Source of the DNA: Acidobacteriaceae bacterium
GTDB lineage: Bacteria; Acidobacteriota; Terriglobia; Terriglobales; Acidobacteriaceae
Assembly (NCBI GenBank): GCA_025462805.1
Contig: JAOAPJ010000258.1
Coordinates: 1-12,055, forward strand
Direction: 5' to 3'
DNA length: 12,055 bases
Part shown: positions 1-6,890 of the stretch, one piece after another
Numbering within the stretch: the stretch's first letter is position 1
Layout: the number at the start of each line of letters is the position of its first letter
Made by a program: the position numbers and the translations under genes
Notes under the pieces: model-generated
Seen by the model: only the letters and a program-made list of their open reading frames with translations
Told to the model about the DNA's origin: nothing
Database searches by the model: none

Positions 1-213
1 GGATTGGGCGATCTCGCGCAGCCGCTTGCGCGCCCCATGCGACAAGCCACCGAACTCCTTCTCCTGCATACGGTAGGCCAGGATCGGCACCATCAGCTCT
101 TTGCGCAATTTCGGCCGGGGGGTCATCGTCGAAGTTCTTGCGCCAGATGGGAGAAGCTGGGCTTTGTTCAGAGCGGGCAGTTCCGCGATGTCGCGGCTAA
201 TATCCTTTTCCAT
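1..213 (-). CDS. DUF2924 family protein, N-terminal part, frame-disturbed
   Basis: The minus-strand frame begins at ATG 213 behind a GGAGG Shine-Dalgarno (218-222, four bases away) and runs off the window. The N-terminus (MEKDISRDIAELPALNKAQLL) and the distal stretch (PKLRKELMVPILAYRMQE, then a GGL motif) match the DUF2924 pattern of QLxxLW, F, PPPxLRR and LAYRxQE..GGL. The expected W-R-K-N-F-D-D-D segment between them is not in this frame. It appears in the neighbouring frame between two G/C runs at 149-151 and 117-122. One base too few in the first run and one too many in the second would explain this. DUF2924 genes are often found beside site-specific recombinase genes in mobile islands, but their biochemical role is unknown to me. 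The gene may be decayed, or the sequence may carry homopolymer errors. Confidence 0.72.
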   Translation of the reverse strand, partial: MEKDISRDIAELPALNKAQLLPSGARTSTMTPRPKLRKELMVPILAYRMQEKEFGGLSHGARKRLREIAQS

Positions 214-700
214 CGAGCCTCCGTGCACCCTGGCCCTCTTCAGCGGAGAATCCGGGTGTGCACAGTGACGCTCTTGCCGGGCAGACAGTCAAGTCGGTTC
301 AGGGACGATGCTGGAGAAGGGCTTCAGGATGCGCTTCCCTGCCTGCCAGATAAGGGCGAGCGCAATGCTTGTCCACAGTTCCTGGCATTGAATGGTGGAG
401 ACCTCGGGCAAAAGTCAAGCGTTCAGCTCTGATTCAAATAGCGATGGCGTAGCACACCATGACGCCAAGTCATGACGTGATTCTGGTGTAGTGAGCGAAG
501 CATCGAAAACTGCTTGCATGGGTTCCGAAAAGTCGGTTTTGCTGTCCGAAGCCGTTGCCAGTTCCATAGATGCGAACAAATCTTACGCAAGAGTATGGCA
601 ACCATGACTGCAATTGAAAAATTGAAGAGTGACCGAAATTGTAGGGACTGAGGTGCCGATCAAGGATTAGTCAGTCCACCAGATCCGCTTCGTCCTGGGT
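214..700. other. Gene-poor stretch, no supported gene
   Basis: About 490 bases between the DUF2924 start and the type ISP remnant. Open frames here (such as a 60-residue minus-strand frame at 423-605) have no recognisable protein features or ribosome binding site. A 42-residue open minus-strand frame without a start codon, ending near 274-276, has protein-like codon use (it contains IWQAGKRILKPFSSIV) but I do not recognise it. GTGCAC occurs twice, at 222-227 and 257-262, upstream of the DUF2924 gene. CAATGC (363-368) and GCATTG (385-390) form a weak inverted repeat. I see nothing else. Confidence 0.5.
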
Positions 701-1135
701 TTAAGCCGGCATGACAGTACCAGTGTTGGGACCGACGAACTCGATGTCTTCTGGCAAGGTCGCTATGAGGGACATCGTCTCGATGCTCACCGTGGTGACG
801 CGTTCAATCAGATTGACGACGTATTCGTCGTCTTTCGGATCGTTGCAATCTGAAACGAAATTGCCTTCCTCGTCCTCTTCGTAGCGATACTGATCGACTA
901 CCCATTCGAGCGCGGACCTAGTGCCGAGGACATAATCGAAGGCGTCTTTGGGAATTCCCTCGAGCGTCAGCGAGTTATTGACCACGATAGTTCCGGCGTC
1001 TTTATCGAGAGTCATACGGCCGGCGACCTTGGTCGAAAGCGGAAAGTCCTCCGACTCGACCCATGTGAGGTCGAACTTAGCGGCCTTCTCATAGTTCACA
1101 TGGAGGTCTATCAGCTTCTCGCCGATGTGGCGGCG
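701..1135 (-). pseudogene. C-terminal remnant of a type ISP restriction-modification enzyme
   Basis: The frame encodes 144 residues that resemble the C-terminal specificity region of single-polypeptide type ISP restriction-modification enzymes (LlaBIII-like). The visible hallmarks are GEKLIDLHVNYEKA near the start, SLTLEGIPKDAFDYVLGTRSALEWVVDQY in the middle (residues about 55-85), then DDEYVVNLIERVTTVSIETM before the end. Full family members exceed 1,000 residues and carry nuclease, helicase and methyltransferase domains, none of which are here. The homology reaches up to an in-frame TAG at 1136-1138, with further stops beyond, so the upstream part has been deleted. The only possible starts are internal (GTG at 1097-1099). 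This is best read as a non-functional stump, although a GTG-initiated 132-residue product cannot be excluded. Confidence 0.78.
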
Positions 1136-1151
1136 CTATGCCTCTGATCAA

Positions 1152-1184
1152 TGGCCTTGACAAGGCCAAGCTTCCAGATATCAG
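1152..1184 (+). promoter_or_regulatory. Candidate promoter with palindrome over the -35 box
   Basis: A perfect TTGACA lies at 1157-1162, followed after 16 bases by TATCAG (1179-1184, four of six matches to TATAAT). The -35 box sits inside a 17-bp inverted repeat, TGGCCTTG-A-CAAGGCCA (1152-1168), so a dimeric regulator bound there would block RNA polymerase. It faces the TIGR03435 gene, whose start is about 110 bases further on. The base patterns are seen directly; promoter activity is inferred. Confidence 0.4.
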
Positions 1185-1302
1185 AAGAGCGAAAGGTTGT
1201 CTCGAATGGCTGACGTCCTCTTCCAGACTTGGGTAAACGAAAGCGCGTCTATCGGTACTGACGCATCTGCCCACGCCAGTTACTATTACCGTCGAAGTAG
1301 GG

Positions 1303-2136
1303 ATGCGAGCCATGCTTCTGATCAAAAGATTCGTCGTCTGTCTGCTCGTAACGGCATCTGCCTTCGCCCAGGCACAATCATTCGCAACCATCGACGTGAA
1401 GCCCGCCCGTTCGGTTGATCCGCAAAGCAGACGGGTAAGAGTTCTTCCCAACGGGGATCTGAAAGGCACGTCGGTCAATGCAATCACGCTAATAAGCGAA
1501 GGCTACGGTGTTCCGGCCAATCCATCGGAGCGGTTTTCCACCCTTCCTGCCTGGGTTTACAGCGAGAGATACGACATCGAGGCGAAGGCTCCTTCCAATG
1601 CGAAGCAAATGAATCCGTCCGACGGGAAAACCTCGAAGCTGGTCCGCGATATGTTTCGTCAGGTGCTCGCGGATCGATTCCACCTCGTGATGCGAACCGA
1701 GAACAGGACCATGCCGGTGTACGCTCTCGTCGTTGCTCGCGGCGGCCCAAAGCTCCAGCGATCAAACCTCTCGCATTGCATCTTCGATACCGCTCAGGAT
1801 GGCTGCCACAGCTTCCTCGTAGGCTTCGGCCATCCCCTGAAGGCGAGAGCAGTCGATATGGACGACCTCGCTCGCTACATCGAGAACTGGACAGATTTGC
1901 CGGCTGTCAATAGAACCTCGCTCACCGGTGTCTTCACAATCAGCACCGAGGGTTGGCGGCCGATGCGGCTGCCCCCTCCACCGCCCAATGGCGCAGGAAA
2001 CGTGGACTTCACACACTTGCAGACGATCGATACGGCCCTCAGCGGTCTTGGACTTGAACTTCACAAGGAAGTCGCAACCCTACCGGTCTACACGGTGGAA
2101 CAGATTCAGCGCCCATCGGTACATCAGGAACAATAA
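1303..2136 (+). CDS. TIGR03435-family secreted protein
   Basis: A 277-residue exported protein of the acidobacterial (Solibacter) TIGR03435 family, function unknown. Residues 1-25 form a signal peptide: KR, then a hydrophobic stretch, ending AQA. Family landmarks follow in order. There is a short F..IDVKP strand (27-34) and ITLISEGYGV with LPAWVYSERYDIEAKAP (61-97). Next come VLADRFHLVMRTENRTMPVYALVVARGGPKL (121-151), VDMDDLARYIENW with RTSLTGVF (184-211), and a closing LSGLGLELHKEV..LPVYTVEQIQRPS (246-272). Length is normal for the family. Two cysteines (159 and 168) could form a disulphide. ATG 1312 is an alternative start, about ten bases downstream of AGTAGG, and would drop three residues. 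The gene stands alone, converging on the permease gene with an 84-base gap. Confidence 0.87.
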   Translation: MRAMLLIKRFVVCLLVTASAFAQAQSFATIDVKPARSVDPQSRRVRVLPNGDLKGTSVNAITLISEGYGVPANPSERFSTLPAWVYSERYDIEAKAPSNAKQMNPSDGKTSKLVRDMFRQVLADRFHLVMRTENRTMPVYALVVARGGPKLQRSNLSHCIFDTAQDGCHSFLVGFGHPLKARAVDMDDLARYIENWTDLPAVNRTSLTGVFTISTEGWRPMRLPPPPPNGAGNVDFTHLQTIDTALSGLGLELHKEVATLPVYTVEQIQRPSVHQEQ

Positions 2137-2220
2137 GTCGCATTGTCGGAAATAATTGTGTCCGCTCAATGAGTGACTCGGCAATTTATTTGGCGCAAAT
2201 CGAGGATCCATTCCTGGGGA

Positions 2221-4860
2221 CTATTCAGCCCGCAGCGCCTGCATCGGATTCAATCGCGAGGCTTGCCACGCGGGAATCATACAGGCCAGAGTAGCCACCA
2301 TGAGCAGGGTAAAGATAACTGCGATATATACAGCAGGGTCGAGCGGCCTGGTGTCATATAGCATTGAGCGGATCAGTTGCGTGATTCCGGCACTGGCTGC
2401 CGATCCAATTGCCAATCCAATGATTGCTGGCCGCATTCCGTCGAACAGGATCAGCCGCAGCAGCTGATCTCTCTGCGCGCCTAGCGCCATGCGAACGCCA
2501 AGTTCCGTCGTTCGCTGCGCCATCAGATAGGAGAGAACACCATACAAGCCTACGGAAGCCAGAACCAGCGATAGCACCGCGAAGCCCAGCACCAGAGCGG
2601 CGCTGAAGCGAGCATTGCCCAGCGAATCCCCAATCGCCTGTTGCATAGTCTGGACGTTGGAGACGGGGAGTTCCGGATCAAGCGCGGCAATCTGCTTCTG
2701 CACCGGAACGGACATCGCCAACGGATCGGAATCAGTGCGAATGGCAAGCGACTGACCCTCTTCAGAGCCGCCTCCGAGGATCGGAAAATACATGATTGGC
2801 CGGATCGGTTGACCGACCTGCCAAGGCGTATCTCCGACGACGCCGATAATTTCGTAATCGGCGTTGTTTTGATCGAGTACGAGAATGGTCCTGCCAACCG
2901 GATTTTTCCCCGGAAAATATTGCCTGGCAAACAGGCTGCTTACGAGGACTTTCCTGGCGCGGTCGAGCCGGTCATCGCTTGTGAAGAAACGTCCGCTCAG
3001 CAACGGAATCTGCAACGCGCTGAAATACCCAGGGTCGGCCCAGCGTGCGAGAGCGTCGGGTATTCCTTCGCCGGGTTTCAGCGGAGGATGCTCCTTAATC
3101 GTGAAGTCATCATCGCTTCCAAATCCTTCTCCAGGCAGATTTGAGCCGAGCGCAACAGCGCGGATGCCGGGCATGGCGCGCAGCTTTTCCAGAAGGGTTT
3201 CGTTAAAGGCATTCAACTTCTGCGGACTGCCATATTTCTGCGCCGGAAGGTTCAAGTCCAGAGTCAGTACATTGTTGGTTACGCATCCCACGTTGGCACC
3301 ACGCAAACGAACAAAACTCCTAAGCAACAGCCCTGCGCCAATCAACAACACCACAGTGACCGCGATTTCCACGGTCAGCAGTGTCTTGCGTAACGCGGCC
3401 CTGGAGACGTTTCCGCTGGTGGTGCGCGAGGACGCCTGGAGCGCTGCAAGAGCCGCCTTCCCTGTGGACGAAATCGCCGGCAGCAGACCCGCGAGCAGCG
3501 CCGCCAAAAAAACAAGCGCACAGGCGAATCCCAGCACAACGCCATCCACATGTATGACCTCGGCGTTGGGCAGATCCTGCCACGCGCCGGCTAACCATTT
3601 TGTGGCCGCCAGCGACAACAACACCCCGCTCGCGCCGCCGGCCAGACAGATCAACAGGCTCTCAGTCAACTGTGCACGGATGAGCGCCAACCGCTGTGCG
3701 CCCAGCGCGCCCCGGATCGCTACCTCCTTTTGCCGCGCTGCTCCACGGGCCACCAGCAGGTTGGCGACGTTCAAGCAGCCGATCAGTAACATGCATGCAA
3801 CAGCACACATTAAGATCAGCAGAGGTTTCTTCACCTCCCGCGCCAGATCGTCGTTGATGGTTTTCGACGCCACATCTTCGGCCACCGGCGCATTCAGGTA
3901 TTGCAGATGCAGCCGGTACTGCACCGCCCCTACCTGGCTCATGGCGCTTGCCAGGCTGACGTCCGGCCTCAGGCGGGCCACCACATGGCTGAAGTGACGG
4001 TCATGACTGGCGAGCAGCTCCGGAGGTAAACCCGCCGCATACGGGACCCATAGCTGCAATGTCGCATCGGGATAGGTGAACCACTTCGGAAGCACGCCCA
4101 CCACCGTGAAGGGCTTCGCGTCGAGATGGATCTGCCTGCCGACAATCGCCGGATCCCCGCCGAACCGGCGCTCGAAGAGATTCCACGTAAGCATCACGGC
4201 GTTTCCGTCTGAACGATCTTCACTCTCGGTGAAAGTACGTCCGATCGCCGCCTGCACGCCCAGCAGCGGAAACAAGTTCCAGCTACCGCCGCACGCGATC
4301 ACTAGTTCCGGCAACTCTCCGCGCTCCCCGGTCAGGTTGAATCGCGACCAGCGCCACACCGCCATGTCTTCAAAGCCGTGCGTCTGCGCGCGCCATTCGA
4401 AGTAGTCGGCCGGCGATACGGGGTTGTAGCTGAAACCTTCCCGGTTGCTGCGGGCATTGCGTGGATGCTCAAAGAGCATAACCAGGCGGCCGGGATCACG
4501 AAACGGAAGCGGACGCAGCAGCACCGAGCACACAACCGTGAACAGCGAAGTAGTTGCGCCGATGCACAAGGCCATCACTATGACCGCGATCAGCGAAAAG
4601 CCCGGCGATCGCGCGAGCGTTCTGGCGGCGTACTTCAAGTCGCGACCGAGCGTATCCACCAGGGAGACAGTATTTTGCCGCCACAGGGTCTCACGGACAC
4701 TTCGCGGATTTCCGAGCATTATTCTCGCCTTGCGGCGCGCTTCTTCGGGTTTCACTCCACGCGCAATGTTCTCGGCAGTTTCCTCAGCCAGATAGGCATC
4801 GATTTCCTCCTGTAACTCCGCGTCCGCCTGGCTGCGGCGAAAGAACCTGAGCCAGCTCAT
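2221..4860 (-). CDS. ADOP family duplicated ABC transporter permease (MacB/FtsX-like)
   Basis: An 879-residue inner-membrane protein of the acidobacterial duplicated orphan permease type (TIGR03434-like). The N-terminus (1-60, MSWLRFFRRS, acidic ELQEEIDAYLAEE, then EARRKARIMLGNPRSVRE) is the soluble ADOP leader. Two MacB/FtsX-like halves follow, each a periplasmic MacB_PCD-type domain plus FtsX membrane segments. Hydrophobic segments lie near 89-114, 345-370, 401-424, 441-463, 495-517, 752-780, 808-830 and 843-866. The cytoplasmic loop motif repeats as ARQKEVAIRGALGAQR (375-390) and TTELGVRMALGAQRDQLLR (784-802). The start is set at ATG 4860: it overlaps the padR stop by four bases (ATGA) and has GGAGG six bases upstream (4867-4871). 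A longer frame to 4929 lies inside padR. No ATPase gene is nearby, so any partner ATPase must act in trans. The substrate is unknown. Confidence 0.93.
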   Translation of the reverse strand: MSWLRFFRRSQADAELQEEIDAYLAEETAENIARGVKPEEARRKARIMLGNPRSVRETLWRQNTVSLVDTLGRDLKYAARTLARSPGFSLIAVIVMALCIGATTSLFTVVCSVLLRPLPFRDPGRLVMLFEHPRNARSNREGFSYNPVSPADYFEWRAQTHGFEDMAVWRWSRFNLTGERGELPELVIACGGSWNLFPLLGVQAAIGRTFTESEDRSDGNAVMLTWNLFERRFGGDPAIVGRQIHLDAKPFTVVGVLPKWFTYPDATLQLWVPYAAGLPPELLASHDRHFSHVVARLRPDVSLASAMSQVGAVQYRLHLQYLNAPVAEDVASKTINDDLAREVKKPLLILMCAVACMLLIGCLNVANLLVARGAARQKEVAIRGALGAQRLALIRAQLTESLLICLAGGASGVLLSLAATKWLAGAWQDLPNAEVIHVDGVVLGFACALVFLAALLAGLLPAISSTGKAALAALQASSRTTSGNVSRAALRKTLLTVEIAVTVVLLIGAGLLLRSFVRLRGANVGCVTNNVLTLDLNLPAQKYGSPQKLNAFNETLLEKLRAMPGIRAVALGSNLPGEGFGSDDDFTIKEHPPLKPGEGIPDALARWADPGYFSALQIPLLSGRFFTSDDRLDRARKVLVSSLFARQYFPGKNPVGRTILVLDQNNADYEIIGVVGDTPWQVGQPIRPIMYFPILGGGSEEGQSLAIRTDSDPLAMSVPVQKQIAALDPELPVSNVQTMQQAIGDSLGNARFSAALVLGFAVLSLVLASVGLYGVLSYLMAQRTTELGVRMALGAQRDQLLRLILFDGMRPAIIGLAIGSAASAGITQLIRSMLYDTRPLDPAVYIAVIFTLLMVATLACMIPAWQASRLNPMQALRAE

Positions 4861-5222
4861 CGACTGCCTCCCTCTGGCGTAGCTTCTTCGCCCATGACCA
4901 GGCCGATGGCACGGATCATCTGCCGCCATCGGCTCGTTTCACGGGCAAGTTGCCTTCTGCCGGCGACGCTAAGCCGATAAAACTTCGCTTTGCGATTGTT
5001 CTCGCTCGCCCCCCAGTAGGAAGAGACCCATCCTCGATCCTCCAGCCGATGCAGAGCGGGATAGAGCGAACCCTGTTCGACCTCCAGCACATCCTCCGAG
5101 GTCCGCTCAATCACTTTAGCGATGGTGTGCCCGTGTGCGTCTCCGGTGACGAGGGTACGCAAAATCATCATGTCCAGCGTGCCCTTCAGCATCTCTCCGT
5201 CTGACTGATGCTTCTTGCTCAT
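4857..5222 (-). CDS. PadR family transcriptional regulator (acidobacterial type)
   Basis: A 121-residue winged-helix DNA-binding protein of the short PadR subfamily (TIGR03433-like). The N-terminal helix is LKGTLDMMILRTLV (12-25). The recognition helix region EQGSLYPALHRLEDRGWV (49-66) and the wing ENNRKAKFYRLSVAG (74-88) are well conserved. The C-terminal helix is short (about 90-110). ATG 5222 is chosen because GGAGG (5231-5235) lies eight bases upstream. An in-frame GTG at 5237 would start too close to that site. It is the first gene of a two-gene operon with the ADOP permease (4-bp overlap), a pairing typical of acidobacteria. PadR proteins usually repress their own operon and release DNA on binding small aromatic or toxic ligands, so it probably controls the permease. 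Confidence 0.93.
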   Translation of the reverse strand: MSKKHQSDGEMLKGTLDMMILRTLVTGDAHGHTIAKVIERTSEDVLEVEQGSLYPALHRLEDRGWVSSYWGASENNRKAKFYRLSVAGRRQLARETSRWRQMIRAIGLVMGEEATPEGGSR

Positions 5223-5256
5223 CAGGAAGTCCTCCACTCGAACATCTAGGGAAGAC

Positions 5257-5285
5257 AGAATACACCACTCGGTGTTCTATGGGAA
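5257..5285 (-). promoter_or_regulatory. Candidate padR promoter with PadR-like operator
   Basis: Reading on the minus strand, TTCCCA (5280-5285) and TATTCT (5257-5262) each match four of six bases of the -35 and -10 consensus, with a 17-base spacer. A perfect dyad, ACACC-ACTC-GGTGT (5262-5275), fills most of that spacer and touches the -10 box, a good place for a repressor. It lies about 40 bases before the padR start. Autoregulation by PadR is inferred from family habit. Confidence 0.35.
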
Positions 5286-5452
5286 GGGCAGGTGTGCAGG
5301 CACATCAATGCGCTCATCAAGGAGCCCCTGGGTTCGTGTTCCAAGTGGATTGTTGGCAGTCCGGAAGTGATCACCTGGGATGGTGCGGAGTGTGGGAAGT
5401 GGGCTTATATCACGCGGTGCAACTGAGCGCCGTGGTTGTCCTATGTCGTGGA

Positions 5453-6340
5453 CTACTGACGCCTTCTAACGCGACCTTGATCTCCGTCGACGCTCTTTGC
5501 CGTGACTGCCGAGTCCAGCCGCGCGGCCAGCGAAGGAAACGCGGATGTGGGACCTACCCACAGGAGATCATCCACCGATCGGAAGAGTGGAATCTCGCTT
5601 CGTAAGGTCGCGAGGTCGCGGAACAGAAGCGCTCTTTTGAGGTTTTCAGCAAGTGTCCACGCGAGGGCTGCGGGACTCACGACGTTGCACCGCCATTCCC
5701 GCCAATCTGACGGGATGCTCTCCAGGTGCTCAAACTGGGAGAGCACGGCGGTGCTCGATTTCGCACCCCAACCCTTCAGACCTGGGTATCCATCCGCGGC
5801 ATCCCCAACCAAAGCCAGGTAATCGGGAATCGAGGTAGGTTTAACCCCGAACTTCTCAATGATTCCTGCCTCGTCTCGAATGACACGCCTTCGTCGATCC
5901 AATTGGACAACGTGTTTCCCGCGAACACACTGAGCGAGATCCTTGTCCGGTGTACAAACGAAGATCCGCTCTACCCGTGGGTCTCCTACCGCGGCGTTCA
6001 CGGCGGAGGCCAACGCGTCATCTGCCTCGTACTCGACCATCGGCCAAACGACGATGGCGAGGGCAGTGAGAGCCTCCTCAAGCAGTGCGAACTGTGCCAA
6101 TAGTTTCGGATCGATACCTTCGGCGGTCTTGTACCCGGGCCAGAGCCGGTTACGAAAGGATTCAATGACATGGTCCGTGGCTACTCCAATATGAGTTGCA
6201 CCTTCTCTGAGCATCGTCAGCATGGAGTGGAGAACACCACGAACTGCAGCTACTTCCTGGCCGCCTTCATCAATAGCCGAGGGGAGCGCGTAAAAGTACC
6301 TGAAGAGTTCGTATGTGCCATCGACCAGGTGCACTTCCAT
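5453..6340 (-). CDS. Stand-alone 5'-3' exonuclease / flap nuclease (PolA N-domain-like)
   Basis: A 295-residue cytoplasmic nuclease of the PIN-like 5'-3' exonuclease/FEN family, related to the N-terminal domain of DNA polymerase I but without a polymerase. Such enzymes remove 5' flaps and RNA primers. All nine carboxylates expected from Taq polymerase can be placed: D7 (LVDGTYELFR), D56 (VATD), E105/D107/D108 (EYEADDAL), D132/D134 (TPDKDL), D180/D183 (VGDAADG). The basic FRNRLWPGYK (62-71) fits the substrate arch region. The helix-three-turn-helix DNA-binding motif is DYLALVGDAADGYPGLKGWG (173-192), followed by AKSSTAVL. The C-terminal 100 residues are less conserved. ATG 6340 has only a weak AAGG upstream, but it overlaps a TGA of an unassigned upstream frame (TGATG). 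No operon partner is certain, and padR begins about 230 bases downstream. Confidence 0.9.
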   Translation of the reverse strand: MEVHLVDGTYELFRYFYALPSAIDEGGQEVAAVRGVLHSMLTMLREGATHIGVATDHVIESFRNRLWPGYKTAEGIDPKLLAQFALLEEALTALAIVVWPMVEYEADDALASAVNAAVGDPRVERIFVCTPDKDLAQCVRGKHVVQLDRRRRVIRDEAGIIEKFGVKPTSIPDYLALVGDAADGYPGLKGWGAKSSTAVLSQFEHLESIPSDWREWRCNVVSPAALAWTLAENLKRALLFRDLATLRSEIPLFRSVDDLLWVGPTSAFPSLAARLDSAVTAKSVDGDQGRVRRRQ

Positions 6341-6603
6341 CAGCAGAGCCTACCTTGCGATAGGGGATTGTCCCTCCAGTCTTCGAAGGGCAGTCCACCG
6401 AGGTAGAAGGTGCAAACCCCCAAATGATCCGCCTTCAGGGTCGTCGCAATCGCACGAGCAGGTCAAGGCCTACCGAAGATAACTTAGTTTCAAAAGCAGC
6501 GCTGCCGCCCCTGTCGACCGAGGGTAGAAAGCATATCGCCAAATCTGATCGATGTATGGTTTAGAGCTAAGGCTTCTCGACCGCATCGAGCTCACCGGCC
6601 TTT

Positions 6604-6822
6604 TCAGAGGATCTTCCCTCTCACGTCCACCTGCGCGCACCTCAAAAGGAAGGGCTGTTTCCCGCTATAGGTCAGGCCCAGCGTTGATTTCGACCAAAGA
6701 CGTCCGGACGGGCTTCGACTGCATGCGGAGTGTGCTCCAGCCACGGCCAGGCAGACGAAGAGCGTGACGGCGCTGAGTTTGTGTCCAAGAAGAAGGTTCG
6801 AGCGGCGATGCGATTTCATCAT
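6604..6822 (-). CDS. Possible short secreted peptide, unrecognised
   Basis: A 72-residue minus-strand frame from the tandem ATG ATG at 6819-6822. Its N-terminus looks like an export signal: MMKSHRRSNLLLGHK is basic, followed by the hydrophobic SAVTLFVCLAVAGAHSA (about 17-33). The rest (up to DVRGKIL) has no recognised family and could be a truncated or frameshifted secreted protein. There is no clear Shine-Dalgarno (only GAAAG nearby), and the frame stays open further upstream to 6900. A strong stem-loop (6851-6890) lies just upstream. The signal-like N-terminus is the only reason to list it, and it may be chance. Confidence 0.22.
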   Translation of the reverse strand: MMKSHRRSNLLLGHKLSAVTLFVCLAVAGAHSACSRSPSGRLWSKSTLGLTYSGKQPFLLRCAQVDVRGKIL

Positions 6823-6850
6823 CAAGCTTTCTATAACCGAGGCTCGATCC

Positions 6851-6890
6851 GCTTGGAGGCTGCGGAGATTCCCGCCCGCAGCCTCTGAGC
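6851..6890. repeat. Stem-loop, 10-bp perfect core extended by G-U pairs
   Basis: GAGGCTGCGG (6856-6865) pairs perfectly with CCGCAGCCTC (6876-6885) around a 10-base loop. As plus-strand RNA the stem extends five more pairs (GCTTG 6851-6855 with TGAGC 6886-6890, including two G-U pairs). No U-run follows on either strand, so it is not an obvious terminator. Role unknown. Confidence 0.6.

Noticed and set aside
4..432. 142-residue plus-strand frame at the left edge
   Set aside because: It is antisense to the DUF2924 reading frame, lacks a ribosome binding site, and its translation shows no family features.
2885..3997. 370-residue plus-strand frame
   Set aside because: It lies entirely antisense to the ADOP permease, whose domains and motifs are clear. 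Its own translation is low-complexity (rich in A, S, R, P, T).
4858..4929. Longer start for the permease giving 902 residues
   Set aside because: The extra 23 residues lie inside padR, do not resemble the ADOP leader, and the ATG at 4860 has a GGAGG and the usual ATGA overlap.
5223..5237. GTG start five codons upstream for padR
   Set aside because: The GGAGG site (5231-5235) falls at this start itself, so it fits initiation at ATG 5222 instead.
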